Of a stretch of DNA of 64,000 nt, positions 16,009 to 23,944 are shown in pieces; position 1 is the stretch's first letter; each line of letters opens with the position of its first letter. This DNA comes from Lientehia sp934351765 (GTDB taxonomy: Bacteria > Bacillota > Clostridia > Lachnospirales > Lachnospiraceae), in assembly GCF_052118925.1 (NCBI RefSeq), contig NZ_JBQKGG010000009.1:27832-91831 (forward strand), written 5' to 3'. The position numbers and the translations under genes are program-made. A model generated the notes under the pieces. It did not search any database. It saw nothing but the letters and a program-made list of their open reading frames with translations, and was not told where the DNA came from.

Positions 16009-17223
16009 TTATAAAAAGTCTTTCAAAATGGTCTTACATTTAGCTTCCCACGTCAAATATTTATTCACATATTGATAACCGTTTAGTCCCATCTGTTTTG
16101 CCAGTTCTTTGTCCTGTCCCAGTGTTACAATTGCTTTGCAATAGTCTGCCTTGATGTCGTCAAGTGCCTGTTCCGTATTTACAAATACACCGCAGTCAAC
16201 TTTCTTTAGCAGTCTACAAAAGCTTGTATCAAACGCGACAATTGGCACGGCATATGCCATTGCCTCAAGCAGCACATTTCCACTTGTTTCTCTAAGACTC
16301 GGCAAAACAAAAACATCTGCCTGCTGATATGCTTCAGCAATTTGATCCAATGGGCGATTACCCATTAGTTTTACATTTTTTCCAATACCACTATCTGCTA
16401 TTTGTTTTTCGATTAATGCGCGATCATCGCCATCACCAAAAATCAAGAGTTCCCACTCCATATCGGTAGGCATCAGCGAAAGAGCGTCAACAAGAAAAGC
16501 TATTCCTTTTTTTCCAATCAATCTGCCTACAAAAACAATTTTAAGAATATCGTTGTTTCTTTTCTGAATAGGAAGATTTTTGTATTCATCTCTTAATGCC
16601 AATTCCGGCATTAATGGTACATCTTTTCCTACGATGTGAGAGATTTGCTGTTGAGTTTCATTATTTATGCAATATATCTTATAATATGAACGTATTGCTT
16701 TTTTATAAAAAGGATTCCATGAACAGCTTTTATTTACAAATTCTCTAAAATTTGCAACCAGTTGATTCTTTTCATAGATCTTCAAGGGCTTAGGCGTTAC
16801 CTGCGCACCTCCCATTGGTCCCCAAATCACCTTTGCGCCTTTAGCCTTATATAACTCACTTGTGATTCTGTAATCATTCATAGTAACATGATGAATTACA
16901 TCAAAATGAATTTCTGAATGTTTAACCCAAAGCCATGCCCAATGCTGCCATAAAATATAATACATATGATGAAAAGCGGAATGCTTTTCTCTGAACCAGT
17001 TAAGTGCATCAGGGACATCTACAATAACCAATTCGACATGTTGTATATTAAATTCTTCAAGTCCTTTTCTTGTGTCCTTCTCATTGAATTTCTTGGTAAG
17101 AAGGATTATTCTATCGCCTTCTTTATAGTTTTTCTCATACTGTAAAACCCAATTCCAGCCAATACTATCCTCTGATCCCTTATAAGGATTCACACTATAT
17201 GCAGAAATAAGATAATTCATCAT
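16009..17223 (-). CDS. Family 4 glycosyltransferase
   Basis: A GT-B fold glycosyltransferase of about 404 residues. N-terminal YSVNPYKGSEDSIGWNW, inter-domain KIVFVGRLIGKKGIAFLVDA, and the donor-site E-x7-E block ETSGNVLLEAMAYAVPIVAF are typical of GT4. The ORF opens 12 bases upstream at 17235 but the RBS GGGAGG lies between, so ATGATG at 17223/17220 is the start; it overlaps the stop of the upstream acyltransferase. Retaining transfer of a sugar to the lipid-linked repeat is expected; specificity is unknown. Confidence 0.88.
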   Translation of the reverse strand: MMNYLISAYSVNPYKGSEDSIGWNWVLQYEKNYKEGDRIILLTKKFNEKDTRKGLEEFNIQHVELVIVDVPDALNWFREKHSAFHHMYYILWQHWAWLWVKHSEIHFDVIHHVTMNDYRITSELYKAKGAKVIWGPMGGAQVTPKPLKIYEKNQLVANFREFVNKSCSWNPFYKKAIRSYYKIYCINNETQQQISHIVGKDVPLMPELALRDEYKNLPIQKRNNDILKIVFVGRLIGKKGIAFLVDALSLMPTDMEWELLIFGDGDDRALIEKQIADSGIGKNVKLMGNRPLDQIAEAYQQADVFVLPSLRETSGNVLLEAMAYAVPIVAFDTSFCRLLKKVDCGVFVNTEQALDDIKADYCKAIVTLGQDKELAKQMGLNGYQYVNKYLTWEAKCKTILKDFL

Positions 17224-17224
17224 T

Positions 17225-18229
17225 TCACCTCCCAAGAATCAGCGTTGAAAGAATTCGATTATTTCTAACGATGTATTTCGACAGAATTATCGGAGCTATC
17301 AATCCAAAAATCAACATTAGCCAAGCATATATTAAATAATCAAGTCCTAAGATCTTGCCACATATAACAAAAATTGCTTGCTGCACATAATACCCAATCA
17401 TATATATATCCATTCCATAATCGCCTAGCAACATCCATACCTTTTCTCCGCAATGGTAATGTTCAATCTGCACGGCAATAACAAAAAGCAGAAATACACC
17501 AATAACGGTTACTGCGGTTGCCAAAATCCAAGACTGAGACTTATAGATTCTAACAAACGCAAGCATCATATATCCTACGGAAACAACCGCTATTATCACT
17601 ATTCCTTTTACCGACATCAGTAGTTCGGAATTCTTTATTTTTTCATAAAGATGCTTTCTCACAGCACCACCCATAAAGTAAATCCATGCGTAACTAAGGA
17701 AAAAACCAACAGCATATCCAGACTGTTTGAAGACAACAGTGTTTAGCATATATAGTATAAACATAGTACCCGTTAAAGCTGTGCGATTTATAGTATCAAA
17801 TAGGATTCCAAAAATAGAAATAATAAACAGGGCGTACAGAAACCAAAGACCGCCGTTCGGATTATTTCTTCCAATTAGAACATCTACCGCAAGAGTAGAA
17901 TAATTAAGCGGATTCCTTGCAAATGCACCAAATAATAGCTTAAGAACGGCTGTGACCACTGTTAAAAAGAAATACGGCACCATCAGCCGCTTAGCTTTTT
18001 TTACAATCGCTTGTCTCTTTTCACTAAAGCTACGTCTTTTCTCGCCTTCAAGAAATCCACTAATAAAGAAAAAAGCTGGCATATGAAAACAATATACAAA
18101 ACTTTTTATAAAGCCCAAAATAGTCGGTGTTTCTGTCGGATTAAAAGAATGTCCAATGACGACGCAAAGCACAGCCATTCCACGCATTATATTTATTTCA
18201 TTAAAATATTGTTTTTTACTTTTTTCCAT
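17225..18229 (-). CDS. Acyltransferase family 3 membrane protein
   Basis: A 334-residue acyltransferase of the PF01757 type with about ten hydrophobic segments. The conserved opening YFNEINIMRGMAVLCVVIGHSFNP with the active-site-region His, then CFHMPAFFFISGFLEGEKRR, marks the family. Such proteins O-acetylate (or succinylate) polysaccharide units at the membrane. The start ATG 18229 follows AAAGG at seven bases; it overlaps the upstream GT4 gene end by 14 bases. One of two acyltransferases in this locus. Confidence 0.85.
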   Translation of the reverse strand: MEKSKKQYFNEINIMRGMAVLCVVIGHSFNPTETPTILGFIKSFVYCFHMPAFFFISGFLEGEKRRSFSEKRQAIVKKAKRLMVPYFFLTVVTAVLKLLFGAFARNPLNYSTLAVDVLIGRNNPNGGLWFLYALFIISIFGILFDTINRTALTGTMFILYMLNTVVFKQSGYAVGFFLSYAWIYFMGGAVRKHLYEKIKNSELLMSVKGIVIIAVVSVGYMMLAFVRIYKSQSWILATAVTVIGVFLLFVIAVQIEHYHCGEKVWMLLGDYGMDIYMIGYYVQQAIFVICGKILGLDYLIYAWLMLIFGLIAPIILSKYIVRNNRILSTLILGR

Positions 18230-19328
18230 CGTCAAGCCTTTCTCTTTCTATCTCTATAAATTGTTCTACTCTTTGTTTTGTAGAAAGTTTGTATCTGTAT
18301 TTCATACAGTTTTCAATATATATGTCACTGTTAGAAACCACATCATTCAAATCTGATTCATCCCACTGTTTCTTCGCAATGCCAAGTTGATATTCTTTGA
18401 TATAGGTAGAATTTAGCGGAACGTCTGTTGTAACAATAGGCGTTCCAACTGCAATCGCTTCTACAATGGAAATCATATTGTTGTCTTTCACTGTATTAAC
18501 AAGCAATGCCTTTGACTTAGACAAAATCGGGAGCAGTTCATCGTGTGTCATCTTTCCAGTGAAAATCACATTCGGAGCAATTCCCAAAGTCTGTGCCATC
18601 CTCCGAAGTTTTTCTTTCAACTCCCCTTCGCCTATAATGTATAACCGACATGTAGAATTGTACTGATTCAGATACTTGGCAAACTTTTCAAGGATTCCAT
18701 CGATTTTCTTTCGTTCAATCAGTTGCGAACACACCACGAAACTGTTGTCTTTCTCAGTAGATGCTTTAAACTTATCAAGGTTGACACCATGATCGATTAC
18801 ATTTACATCTGTATTCATGCAGTATTTCTTCACAAAGTTCCTTGCCTCTACTGAGCGTGCAACAACCTTTGCGTTTCGCATAAAGAGCCTTGCTATAACT
18901 CCATACCAAATCTTTGAGGGTATTTTCTTCATAATTGCATTATGCTTTGCAAGTTCATGCCAGATAATTGTCTTGTCTGGTGCTGCTCGATATGCCATCA
19001 AAGAGTTCAGTGAGAACACTTCACTTGTAATAATAAGATCATATTCTGAACGATGTTGTTTTACATACTGATATGTCTCCGGCATAAACGGTAAACAGTG
19101 CGGCATACAAACTTTTTGGCACTTACACTTCCACCACAGTACCTCAAATGGATATGTTTCGCTTTTTGTCGGTTTGAATGGCTCTCCTCCAACTAGCGTT
19201 ACAGAATGACCCATTTCATGGAACGCCAAGCAAAAATCATACATCATGGTGTCTTTTATTGATGCAGCTCTTTTTATATTTTTTGTTTCCGATGTGTACA
19301 TAATCGGATTAATAACAAGTACTTTCAT
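18216..19328 (-). CDS. Family 4 glycosyltransferase
   Basis: A GT4 enzyme of 370 residues. Visible: acceptor domain with LAFHEMGHSVTLVGGEPF, the linker CSQLIERKKIDGILEKFAKY, RLYIIGEGELKEKL and the donor site NTVKDNNMISIVEAIAVGTPIVTTDVP. The start ATG 19328 is chosen over the frame start 19370 because GGGAGATA lies before it. Overlaps the acyltransferase start by 14 bases. Sugar unknown. Confidence 0.87.
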   Translation of the reverse strand: MKVLVINPIMYTSETKNIKRAASIKDTMMYDFCLAFHEMGHSVTLVGGEPFKPTKSETYPFEVLWWKCKCQKVCMPHCLPFMPETYQYVKQHRSEYDLIITSEVFSLNSLMAYRAAPDKTIIWHELAKHNAIMKKIPSKIWYGVIARLFMRNAKVVARSVEARNFVKKYCMNTDVNVIDHGVNLDKFKASTEKDNSFVVCSQLIERKKIDGILEKFAKYLNQYNSTCRLYIIGEGELKEKLRRMAQTLGIAPNVIFTGKMTHDELLPILSKSKALLVNTVKDNNMISIVEAIAVGTPIVTTDVPLNSTYIKEYQLGIAKKQWDESDLNDVVSNSDIYIENCMKYRYKLSTKQRVEQFIEIERERLDDGKK

Positions 19329-19383
19329 TAAATATCTCCCATCATCTACTGACAGAAGACATTTAGGCACTTAATCAATCGAA

Positions 19384-20266
19384 TTACTGTGCTTTACTCC
19401 ATCGTGAATGCAAGAACAATCCACCCGGTGTGCACACTGTTGCAAGAACTTTATGTTTTGATTTGCGAATCAAATCGACAACCTTGACTCCCGCAAATCT
19501 CCCATATACAATATACTGTAGTCCACCCTTGATTCTATATCTTGTCTTTAAGTCGGACTCCATGAATTCCTCGGCTCGATGCATACACCCAATCGGCGAT
19601 GCAATATTATGCTTACGCCGATTATTAGTTAATCCATCTTCAAGATAATTTCCGACGTAAATGGCTTTATTAATATGTACCATCTCATATTTTCTAGCCA
19701 TTCTGACCCAAACAAGATCCTCCCCAAGGAATTTCTCATTCGGGTATTCAGGAAACGGGAATTCCTTCAAGCAATGTGTTTTGAACACCTCTGCCTTATC
19801 TGCGCCAGTGTCATCACCGTTTACGCGCACATCGATATAAGAACCTATTTTTTCATCTACATCAAACTTCTTGCCATTGACTTTACCATCAGGGAACGCT
19901 CTGAGAAACGCATATCCACAGATATTGTTTTGTGACCTGTATTTCTTGTGAATCTTCAGTATCGACTCAATTGCATCATCTGTCACACAGTCATCTGAAT
20001 CAACTATAAAGGTAAGTTCGCTGCAAATGGTCTGTATTCCTACATTTAAAGCAGTGTGTTTTCCACCATTATTCTTATAGATATATCGTATTGGAAAATC
20101 ACTTTTTTCTTGTAACTGAGTAATTAAATTTTTCGTACCATCAGTACTTCCGTCATCAACTACAAGCCACTCAAAATCTTTTACAGTTTGCTTTTGCAGC
20201 GAATCCCAAAGGCTTCGCAATATCCCCCCCCCGATTAAAAGTAGGGGTTAAGACTGTTACTGTCAT
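19384..20266 (-). pseudogene. GT2 glycosyltransferase, frameshifted at a G9 tract (phase-variable candidate)
   Basis: A family 2 glycosyltransferase interrupted by one extra G. From ATG 20266 (one base after the acyltransferase stop) the frame reads MTVTVLTPTFNRGG and then runs out of frame. In the shifted frame the rest is intact: SLQKQTVKDFEWLVVDDGST, FIVDSDDCVTDDAIES and FLGEDLVWVRMAR, to the stop at 19384. The shift sits in a run of nine G on the coding strand (20224-20232). With eight G the joined protein would read TPTFNRGGILRSLWDSLQKQ, exactly the spacing of intact GT2 relatives. The downstream part can start only at a TTG without RBS. So the gene is either switched OFF by slippage or the count is a sequencing error. 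Confidence 0.85.
20224..20232 (-). repeat. Poly-G tract (G9) in GT2 gene
   Basis: Nine consecutive C on the plus strand, i.e. G9 on the coding strand, at codons 12-15 of the GT2 gene. A tract of this length near the start of a surface-sugar gene is the usual form of a slipped-strand contingency locus; eight or eleven G would restore the frame. Confidence 0.9.
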
Positions 20267-20267
20267 T

Positions 20268-21236
20268 CTATGATCTCACTTTTCTAACTAAAATATCTTG
20301 GACAACCTTCAACACACTTGACAAAAGTAGAGTCAAACCAATTGTCCACAATACAATTTCCAAGTTACCTACTCGTTTTCCTTCCGCTGTCTCCTTTTCA
20401 AAGAAATAAAGAATAAACGGATGAATAATATAAATTTCATACGATATTGTTCCTAACCAAATCAGGAATCTATTCTGTATCCTCACATTTTTCAACAACC
20501 CAACCAAAGGAACAATAAATGCAATCGTGATAATGTTCCGAAGAACTGACTGAAGCAATTGATTATCAAAACCCGCCACACTTAAAACAAGTCTTCCGAT
20601 AAACAAAATTACAAAAGCTGCAATCGCAACAATTTCTTTCCTCAAAAAATAAATTTCAAAATAAGAATCTATTTTTCTCTCATATACCGCCCACAGAATT
20701 CCAAGAGGCATGCCAATAATAGACGCATACATTTCATCACGTGGATTAACAAAGGCACTGATCATAATATAAGCAATTGTTATACTCGTAAACCAATATG
20801 CTCCCACATTGATTTCTGTGTGCCGAAACACTGCATAGAACATTATATATGCGGCTATTATCACCCATATAAACCAAAGTGGTTGGATGTATCGAATTGT
20901 AAATGCTTCAGCGATTGCTCTTACAGGTGTCTGCCCCCCCCAGATAATTTCTAGCCCTATCCAGGTGATTGCGACTATCACATAGGGAGCAATAATGTTC
21001 AAAAGCCTTTTGGACAGAAACCCTTGAAGATAATTCTTCTTTTGCAGTAACCCACAGGTCAAGCCATAGCCTGACATAAAGAAGAAGAACCCCACTATTG
21101 GAAATGCAATGTACCAAATCGGTTTCACATACACAGGTAAATTTGATACTCGAAAAGATATGTGGTGCAACATGATAATTATTGCCGCAATTCCTTTACA
21201 GCAATTCGTAGTCGTCCTATCCAATCGGCCATCCAT
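20268..21236 (-). CDS. Acyltransferase family 3 with in-frame G8 tract
   Basis: A 322-residue PF01757 acyltransferase with about ten membrane segments: CCKGIAAIIIMLHHISFR with the key His, PIVGFFFFMSGYGLTCGLLQ, and WLGTISYEIYIIHPFILYFF. Probably acetylates a sugar of the polysaccharide. The codons for WGG (about residue 102-104) are a run of eight G (20934-20941); the present length is in frame, so the gene is ON, but gain or loss of one G would truncate it. The ATG overlaps the stop of the radical SAM gene (TAATG). Confidence 0.85.
   Translation of the reverse strand: MDGRLDRTTTNCCKGIAAIIIMLHHISFRVSNLPVYVKPIWYIAFPIVGFFFFMSGYGLTCGLLQKKNYLQGFLSKRLLNIIAPYVIVAITWIGLEIIWGGQTPVRAIAEAFTIRYIQPLWFIWVIIAAYIMFYAVFRHTEINVGAYWFTSITIAYIMISAFVNPRDEMYASIIGMPLGILWAVYERKIDSYFEIYFLRKEIVAIAAFVILFIGRLVLSVAGFDNQLLQSVLRNIITIAFIVPLVGLLKNVRIQNRFLIWLGTISYEIYIIHPFILYFFEKETAEGKRVGNLEIVLWTIGLTLLLSSVLKVVQDILVRKVRS
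20934..20941 (-). repeat. Poly-G tract (G8) in acyltransferase gene
   Basis: Eight consecutive G on the coding strand within the acyltransferase ORF, about 700 bases from the G9 tract in the next gene. In-frame in this sequence. Confidence 0.9.
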
Positions 21237-22423
21237 TACTTCGTCTCCATCTGCTGTGCGATATCATCATCCACAATTTCCTCGCCGGTCTTGTGCTTCA
21301 GCTGTTCCTTGGATGCTTCACTCAGACCGTTGTTGATCACGCAGTTCATGTCGCAGGTGCTGCACTTATCCAGATCCTCTTTGGTAACTTTGCCATCACG
21401 ATAATCGCGGCAGATTTTCAGCTCGTACATGCTGTACGGATGCTTAGTGAACAGAGCCTTAAACTTGTGAACCAGAACCCAGGTAGCCGGCTTCCAGATG
21501 TACTTGTGCATCGCAGGACTTACGCTGCCGATCATCCAGCAGTCACGGTCGCAGCAACGAACCTTTGCACGAACTTTCTCTGCTTCCGGGCTGTTCCACA
21601 GCTCGTCCCAAGTCTGGTTGTTCAGGTTGCCCATGACCTCTTTGTCCTTGGTGCCATTGCAAGGCATAACATCGCCATACGGATCGATGAAGAAGGTATC
21701 GAAACTCATGTCGCAAGGCAGCAGACGCTTCTGGCCGTAGATGTAGTTGATCAGACCGTGATTAAAGTATGCACGGAACCACTTCTTCGGGCTGTTGCTG
21801 CGGAGCAGTTCGTTGACCAGATTTTCAAAGTTCTTTGCGACCATCGGACGGTCGTGAATGATGTTCTTGGCCTCAACGAAATAGAAGCTGTTGTGCAGGG
21901 AAGCGGTTGCAAACTCCATGCCCATCTCGTTGGAAATCTTGTACAGCGGAACCAGGTCAGGAGCATTCTTGTCCTGAACGGTCATACCAAAGCCAACGTC
22001 CTTCATGCCCATTTCACGCAGCTTCTTCAGCGTGCCGTAACCACGCTGGTAGCCGTTCTGCAGGCCACGGATCTCATTGTTGGTCTGCTCCAGACCCTCG
22101 ATAGAGATACGGATACCAATCTGCGGGAATTCCTTGCACAGGTCAACGATACGGTCAGTGAAGAAACCGTTCGTGGAAATAACGATACGGTCAGACTTCT
22201 TGTACAGTTCACGCACGATATCCTTCAGGTCGGTACGGATGAACGGCTCACCACCGGTGATGTTGGTAAAGTACATCTTCGGTAGCTTCTTGATGGTTTC
22301 AATGCTGATTTCTTCTTCCGGCTTGGAAGGTGCCTTATAACGGTTGCACATGGAGCAACGAGCATTGCAGCGGTAAGTGACGATAACCGTACCATTCAGT
22401 TTCTTTTCGTTATTGTTAGCCAT
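21236..22423 (-). CDS. Radical SAM/SPASM-like protein of the polysaccharide locus
   Basis: A 395-residue radical SAM enzyme. The [4Fe-4S]/SAM site is VTYRCNARCSMCNRYKAP (CxxxCxxC), followed by NITGGEPFIRTDL and ISIEGLEQTNNEIRG. The C-terminal half has a SPASM-like set of cysteines: LLPCDMSF, VMPCNGTKD, CCDRDCWMIG, and CSTCDMNCV. Such proteins in glycan loci may modify a sugar or lipid intermediate, but the substrate cannot be told. This gene and the next (22449-23648) are visibly more GC-rich than the glycosyltransferase genes after them, as if they came from a different source. Confidence 0.85.
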   Translation of the reverse strand: MANNNEKKLNGTVIVTYRCNARCSMCNRYKAPSKPEEEISIETIKKLPKMYFTNITGGEPFIRTDLKDIVRELYKKSDRIVISTNGFFTDRIVDLCKEFPQIGIRISIEGLEQTNNEIRGLQNGYQRGYGTLKKLREMGMKDVGFGMTVQDKNAPDLVPLYKISNEMGMEFATASLHNSFYFVEAKNIIHDRPMVAKNFENLVNELLRSNSPKKWFRAYFNHGLINYIYGQKRLLPCDMSFDTFFIDPYGDVMPCNGTKDKEVMGNLNNQTWDELWNSPEAEKVRAKVRCCDRDCWMIGSVSPAMHKYIWKPATWVLVHKFKALFTKHPYSMYELKICRDYRDGKVTKEDLDKCSTCDMNCVINNGLSEASKEQLKHKTGEEIVDDDIAQQMETK

Positions 22424-22448
22424 TTTTCTAATACCTCTATCTCTCTTT

Positions 22449-23648
22449 TTATCTATAAACTTTCATAATTTTCTCGTAATACTCATCAATGGTATCGAAG
22501 CTGATGTCCTTACAGTTCGCACTGTACTCCGCACACAGCTTCTTATCACCCCAGAGCTTCTCGATCTTCTTCTTCAGATCTTCGGCATTACCGCTCTCAA
22601 ACAACTCGCCGGTCTTACCAACCTGGATCAGTTCCGGGATGCCGCCGATGTTCGCTCCCAGCACCGGCGTGCCGTACATCTGGGATTCCATCACGGAGAA
22701 TGGACAGTTCTCATACCACTCAGACGGATAGATGGAGATCCGTGCCTCACGGATGAGTTTTTCCAGCGCCTCGCCTTTCTGGAAGCCCACGTTCTTGATG
22801 TTCTTAACGCCATTCACCATTTCTTCCAGAGGACCGGTACCGGCGAAAATGAACTGTACATCCGGCAGTTCCTTACAGACCTTGATGAATGTGCCGATGC
22901 CCTTCTCCTCGGAGAAGCGGCCAAAGTAGAGGACGTAATCCTTCTTCTCCGTCTCTTTCCACTCCACCTTGTCGATGAAATTGTGCATTGCCACGGTCTT
23001 CGTCGCAAACAGCGGATTGCTGTCCATCTTGCTCTTCATGAACTCGGAACAGCAGATCATCGTGTCAATGTACTTGTAGGTACCCTTCCACTTCCAGAAC
23101 TCTGCCTCCATCATGCCGATGGCACTCTTCGCAGTAGAGCCATGGATGCACTTGCCTTTCATGCAGTTCATGAAGTGGCCGCCGAGGCACTTCTCACAGT
23201 TCTGGTGAGTATTCGGATTGTTCAGCATGTGGTTCGGGCAGACCAGCTGGTAGTCATGTGCCGTGAAGATGATTTTACAATCTCTTCCGGTCTCCTTACG
23301 CCACTTCACGATTTCCAGAATGATGGAAGGTGTCAGCTGGTAGTTAAAATTGTTCAGGTGACAGACATCCGGCTTGAAGTCGTCCAGAACTTTTCTCAGC
23401 TGTACTCTTGCTTCCTTGCTGTAGATAGTTTTGATGGGGTAGGTCAGCTTGCTCAGTTTGCTGCCGCCGTGGAAGTCCATATCAGATGTATAAGCATTGA
23501 CACGGTTTCCCACGCAGCGGCCTTCATGCTCCATACCGAAGTACTGAACCTCGTGTCCATGCTGCTCCAGCGCCTCACCCAATTTGAATATATACGTCTC
23601 ACTTCCGCCGTTTCGGTGCAGAAATTTATTCAAAATCAGCGTCCTCAC
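22449..23648 (-). CDS. Family 4 glycosyltransferase, first gene of the variable module
   Basis: A 399-residue GT4 enzyme starting at GTG (RBS AAGGAG nine bases before). N-terminal LNKFLHRNGGSETYIFKLGE, a Cys-rich insertion (NCEKCLGGHFMNCMKGKC) after HDYQLVCPNHM, linker VLYFGRFSEEKGIGTFIKV, and donor site YENCPFSVMESQMYGTPVLG. The Cys-rich insert is seen in a group of GT4 enzymes from polysaccharide loci. It lies directly downstream of the hairpin-rich spacer 23649-23944 that separates it from the conserved core. Confidence 0.88.
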   Translation of the reverse strand: MRTLILNKFLHRNGGSETYIFKLGEALEQHGHEVQYFGMEHEGRCVGNRVNAYTSDMDFHGGSKLSKLTYPIKTIYSKEARVQLRKVLDDFKPDVCHLNNFNYQLTPSIILEIVKWRKETGRDCKIIFTAHDYQLVCPNHMLNNPNTHQNCEKCLGGHFMNCMKGKCIHGSTAKSAIGMMEAEFWKWKGTYKYIDTMICCSEFMKSKMDSNPLFATKTVAMHNFIDKVEWKETEKKDYVLYFGRFSEEKGIGTFIKVCKELPDVQFIFAGTGPLEEMVNGVKNIKNVGFQKGEALEKLIREARISIYPSEWYENCPFSVMESQMYGTPVLGANIGGIPELIQVGKTGELFESGNAEDLKKKIEKLWGDKKLCAEYSANCKDISFDTIDEYYEKIMKVYR

Positions 23649-23678
23649 GTTAAATTTCTCCTTGTTCTATGTTCTATT

Positions 23679-23756
23679 TCACTACCTCTGTTCAGATGAA
23701 GCACTTCCAATGTGTTATTCATAAACCAGAGTGCTCCATACAAACGCAGGTAGTGA
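23679..23756 (-). repeat. Stem-loop 2 of the spacer element
   Basis: TCACTACCT (23679-23687) pairs with AGGTAGTGA (23748-23756), and further in GTT with AAC and AGCACT (23700-23705) with AGTGCT (23730-23735). Confidence 0.7.
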
Positions 23757-23794
23757 TATTGAAAGTCCTTATGATAATTTCATCTGCTGTTACT

Positions 23795-23909
23795 GAACCT
23801 AGGTAGCGAGATAAAAACTGCTCTTGCAGCTTCACCCATCTCTCGAAAAATGCCGTAAATGCGCTATTTTTCAAGCGTTTTCACTATGTACATCTCACCA
23901 CCTGCGTTC
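23795..23909 (-). repeat. Stem-loop 1 of the spacer element
   Basis: GAACCTAGGTAGCGAGAT (23795-23812) pairs with ATCTCACCACCTGCGTTC (23892-23909) except for a two-base internal mismatch and two weak pairs; the loop is about 80 bases. The right arm overlaps the 24-bp repeat. Confidence 0.65.
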
Positions 23910-23923
23910 GGTTAGAGGAGATT
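23900..23923 (+). repeat. Right copy of the 24-bp direct repeat
   Basis: Identical over 24 bases to 2428-2451 and in the same orientation. It lies 21 bases after the stop of the last core gene (23945-25093), so the two copies enclose exactly the variable polysaccharide module plus its accessory tail. Confidence 0.85.
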
Positions 23924-23944
23924 ATTGATCATCAATACCTTCAT

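Larger units (their letters stand above)
23649..23944. other. Hairpin-rich spacer between core and variable polysaccharide genes
   Basis: No gene. It holds four imperfect copies of a motif like TCACTACCTnnGTTC: 23679-23694 and 23894-23909 direct, 23741-23756 and 23795-23810 inverted. They form two hairpins (listed separately). The right edge is the 24-bp repeat 23900-23923. As transcribed (minus strand) it would be two strong stem-loops in the middle of the operon. No T-tract is present, so they are not simple terminators. Confidence 0.6.

Noticed and set aside
21293..23699. Two long plus-strand open frames (21293-22285 and 22377-23699)
   Set aside because: Antisense to the radical SAM and GT4 genes, with His/Val/Leu-rich composition typical of shadow frames and no RBS.
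23795..23923. attC-like integron site
   Set aside because: The mismatched stem with AAC/GTT recalls attC sites, but the R-box consensus GTTRRRY is not met, no integron integrase is in the window, and genes are not in the cassette form.
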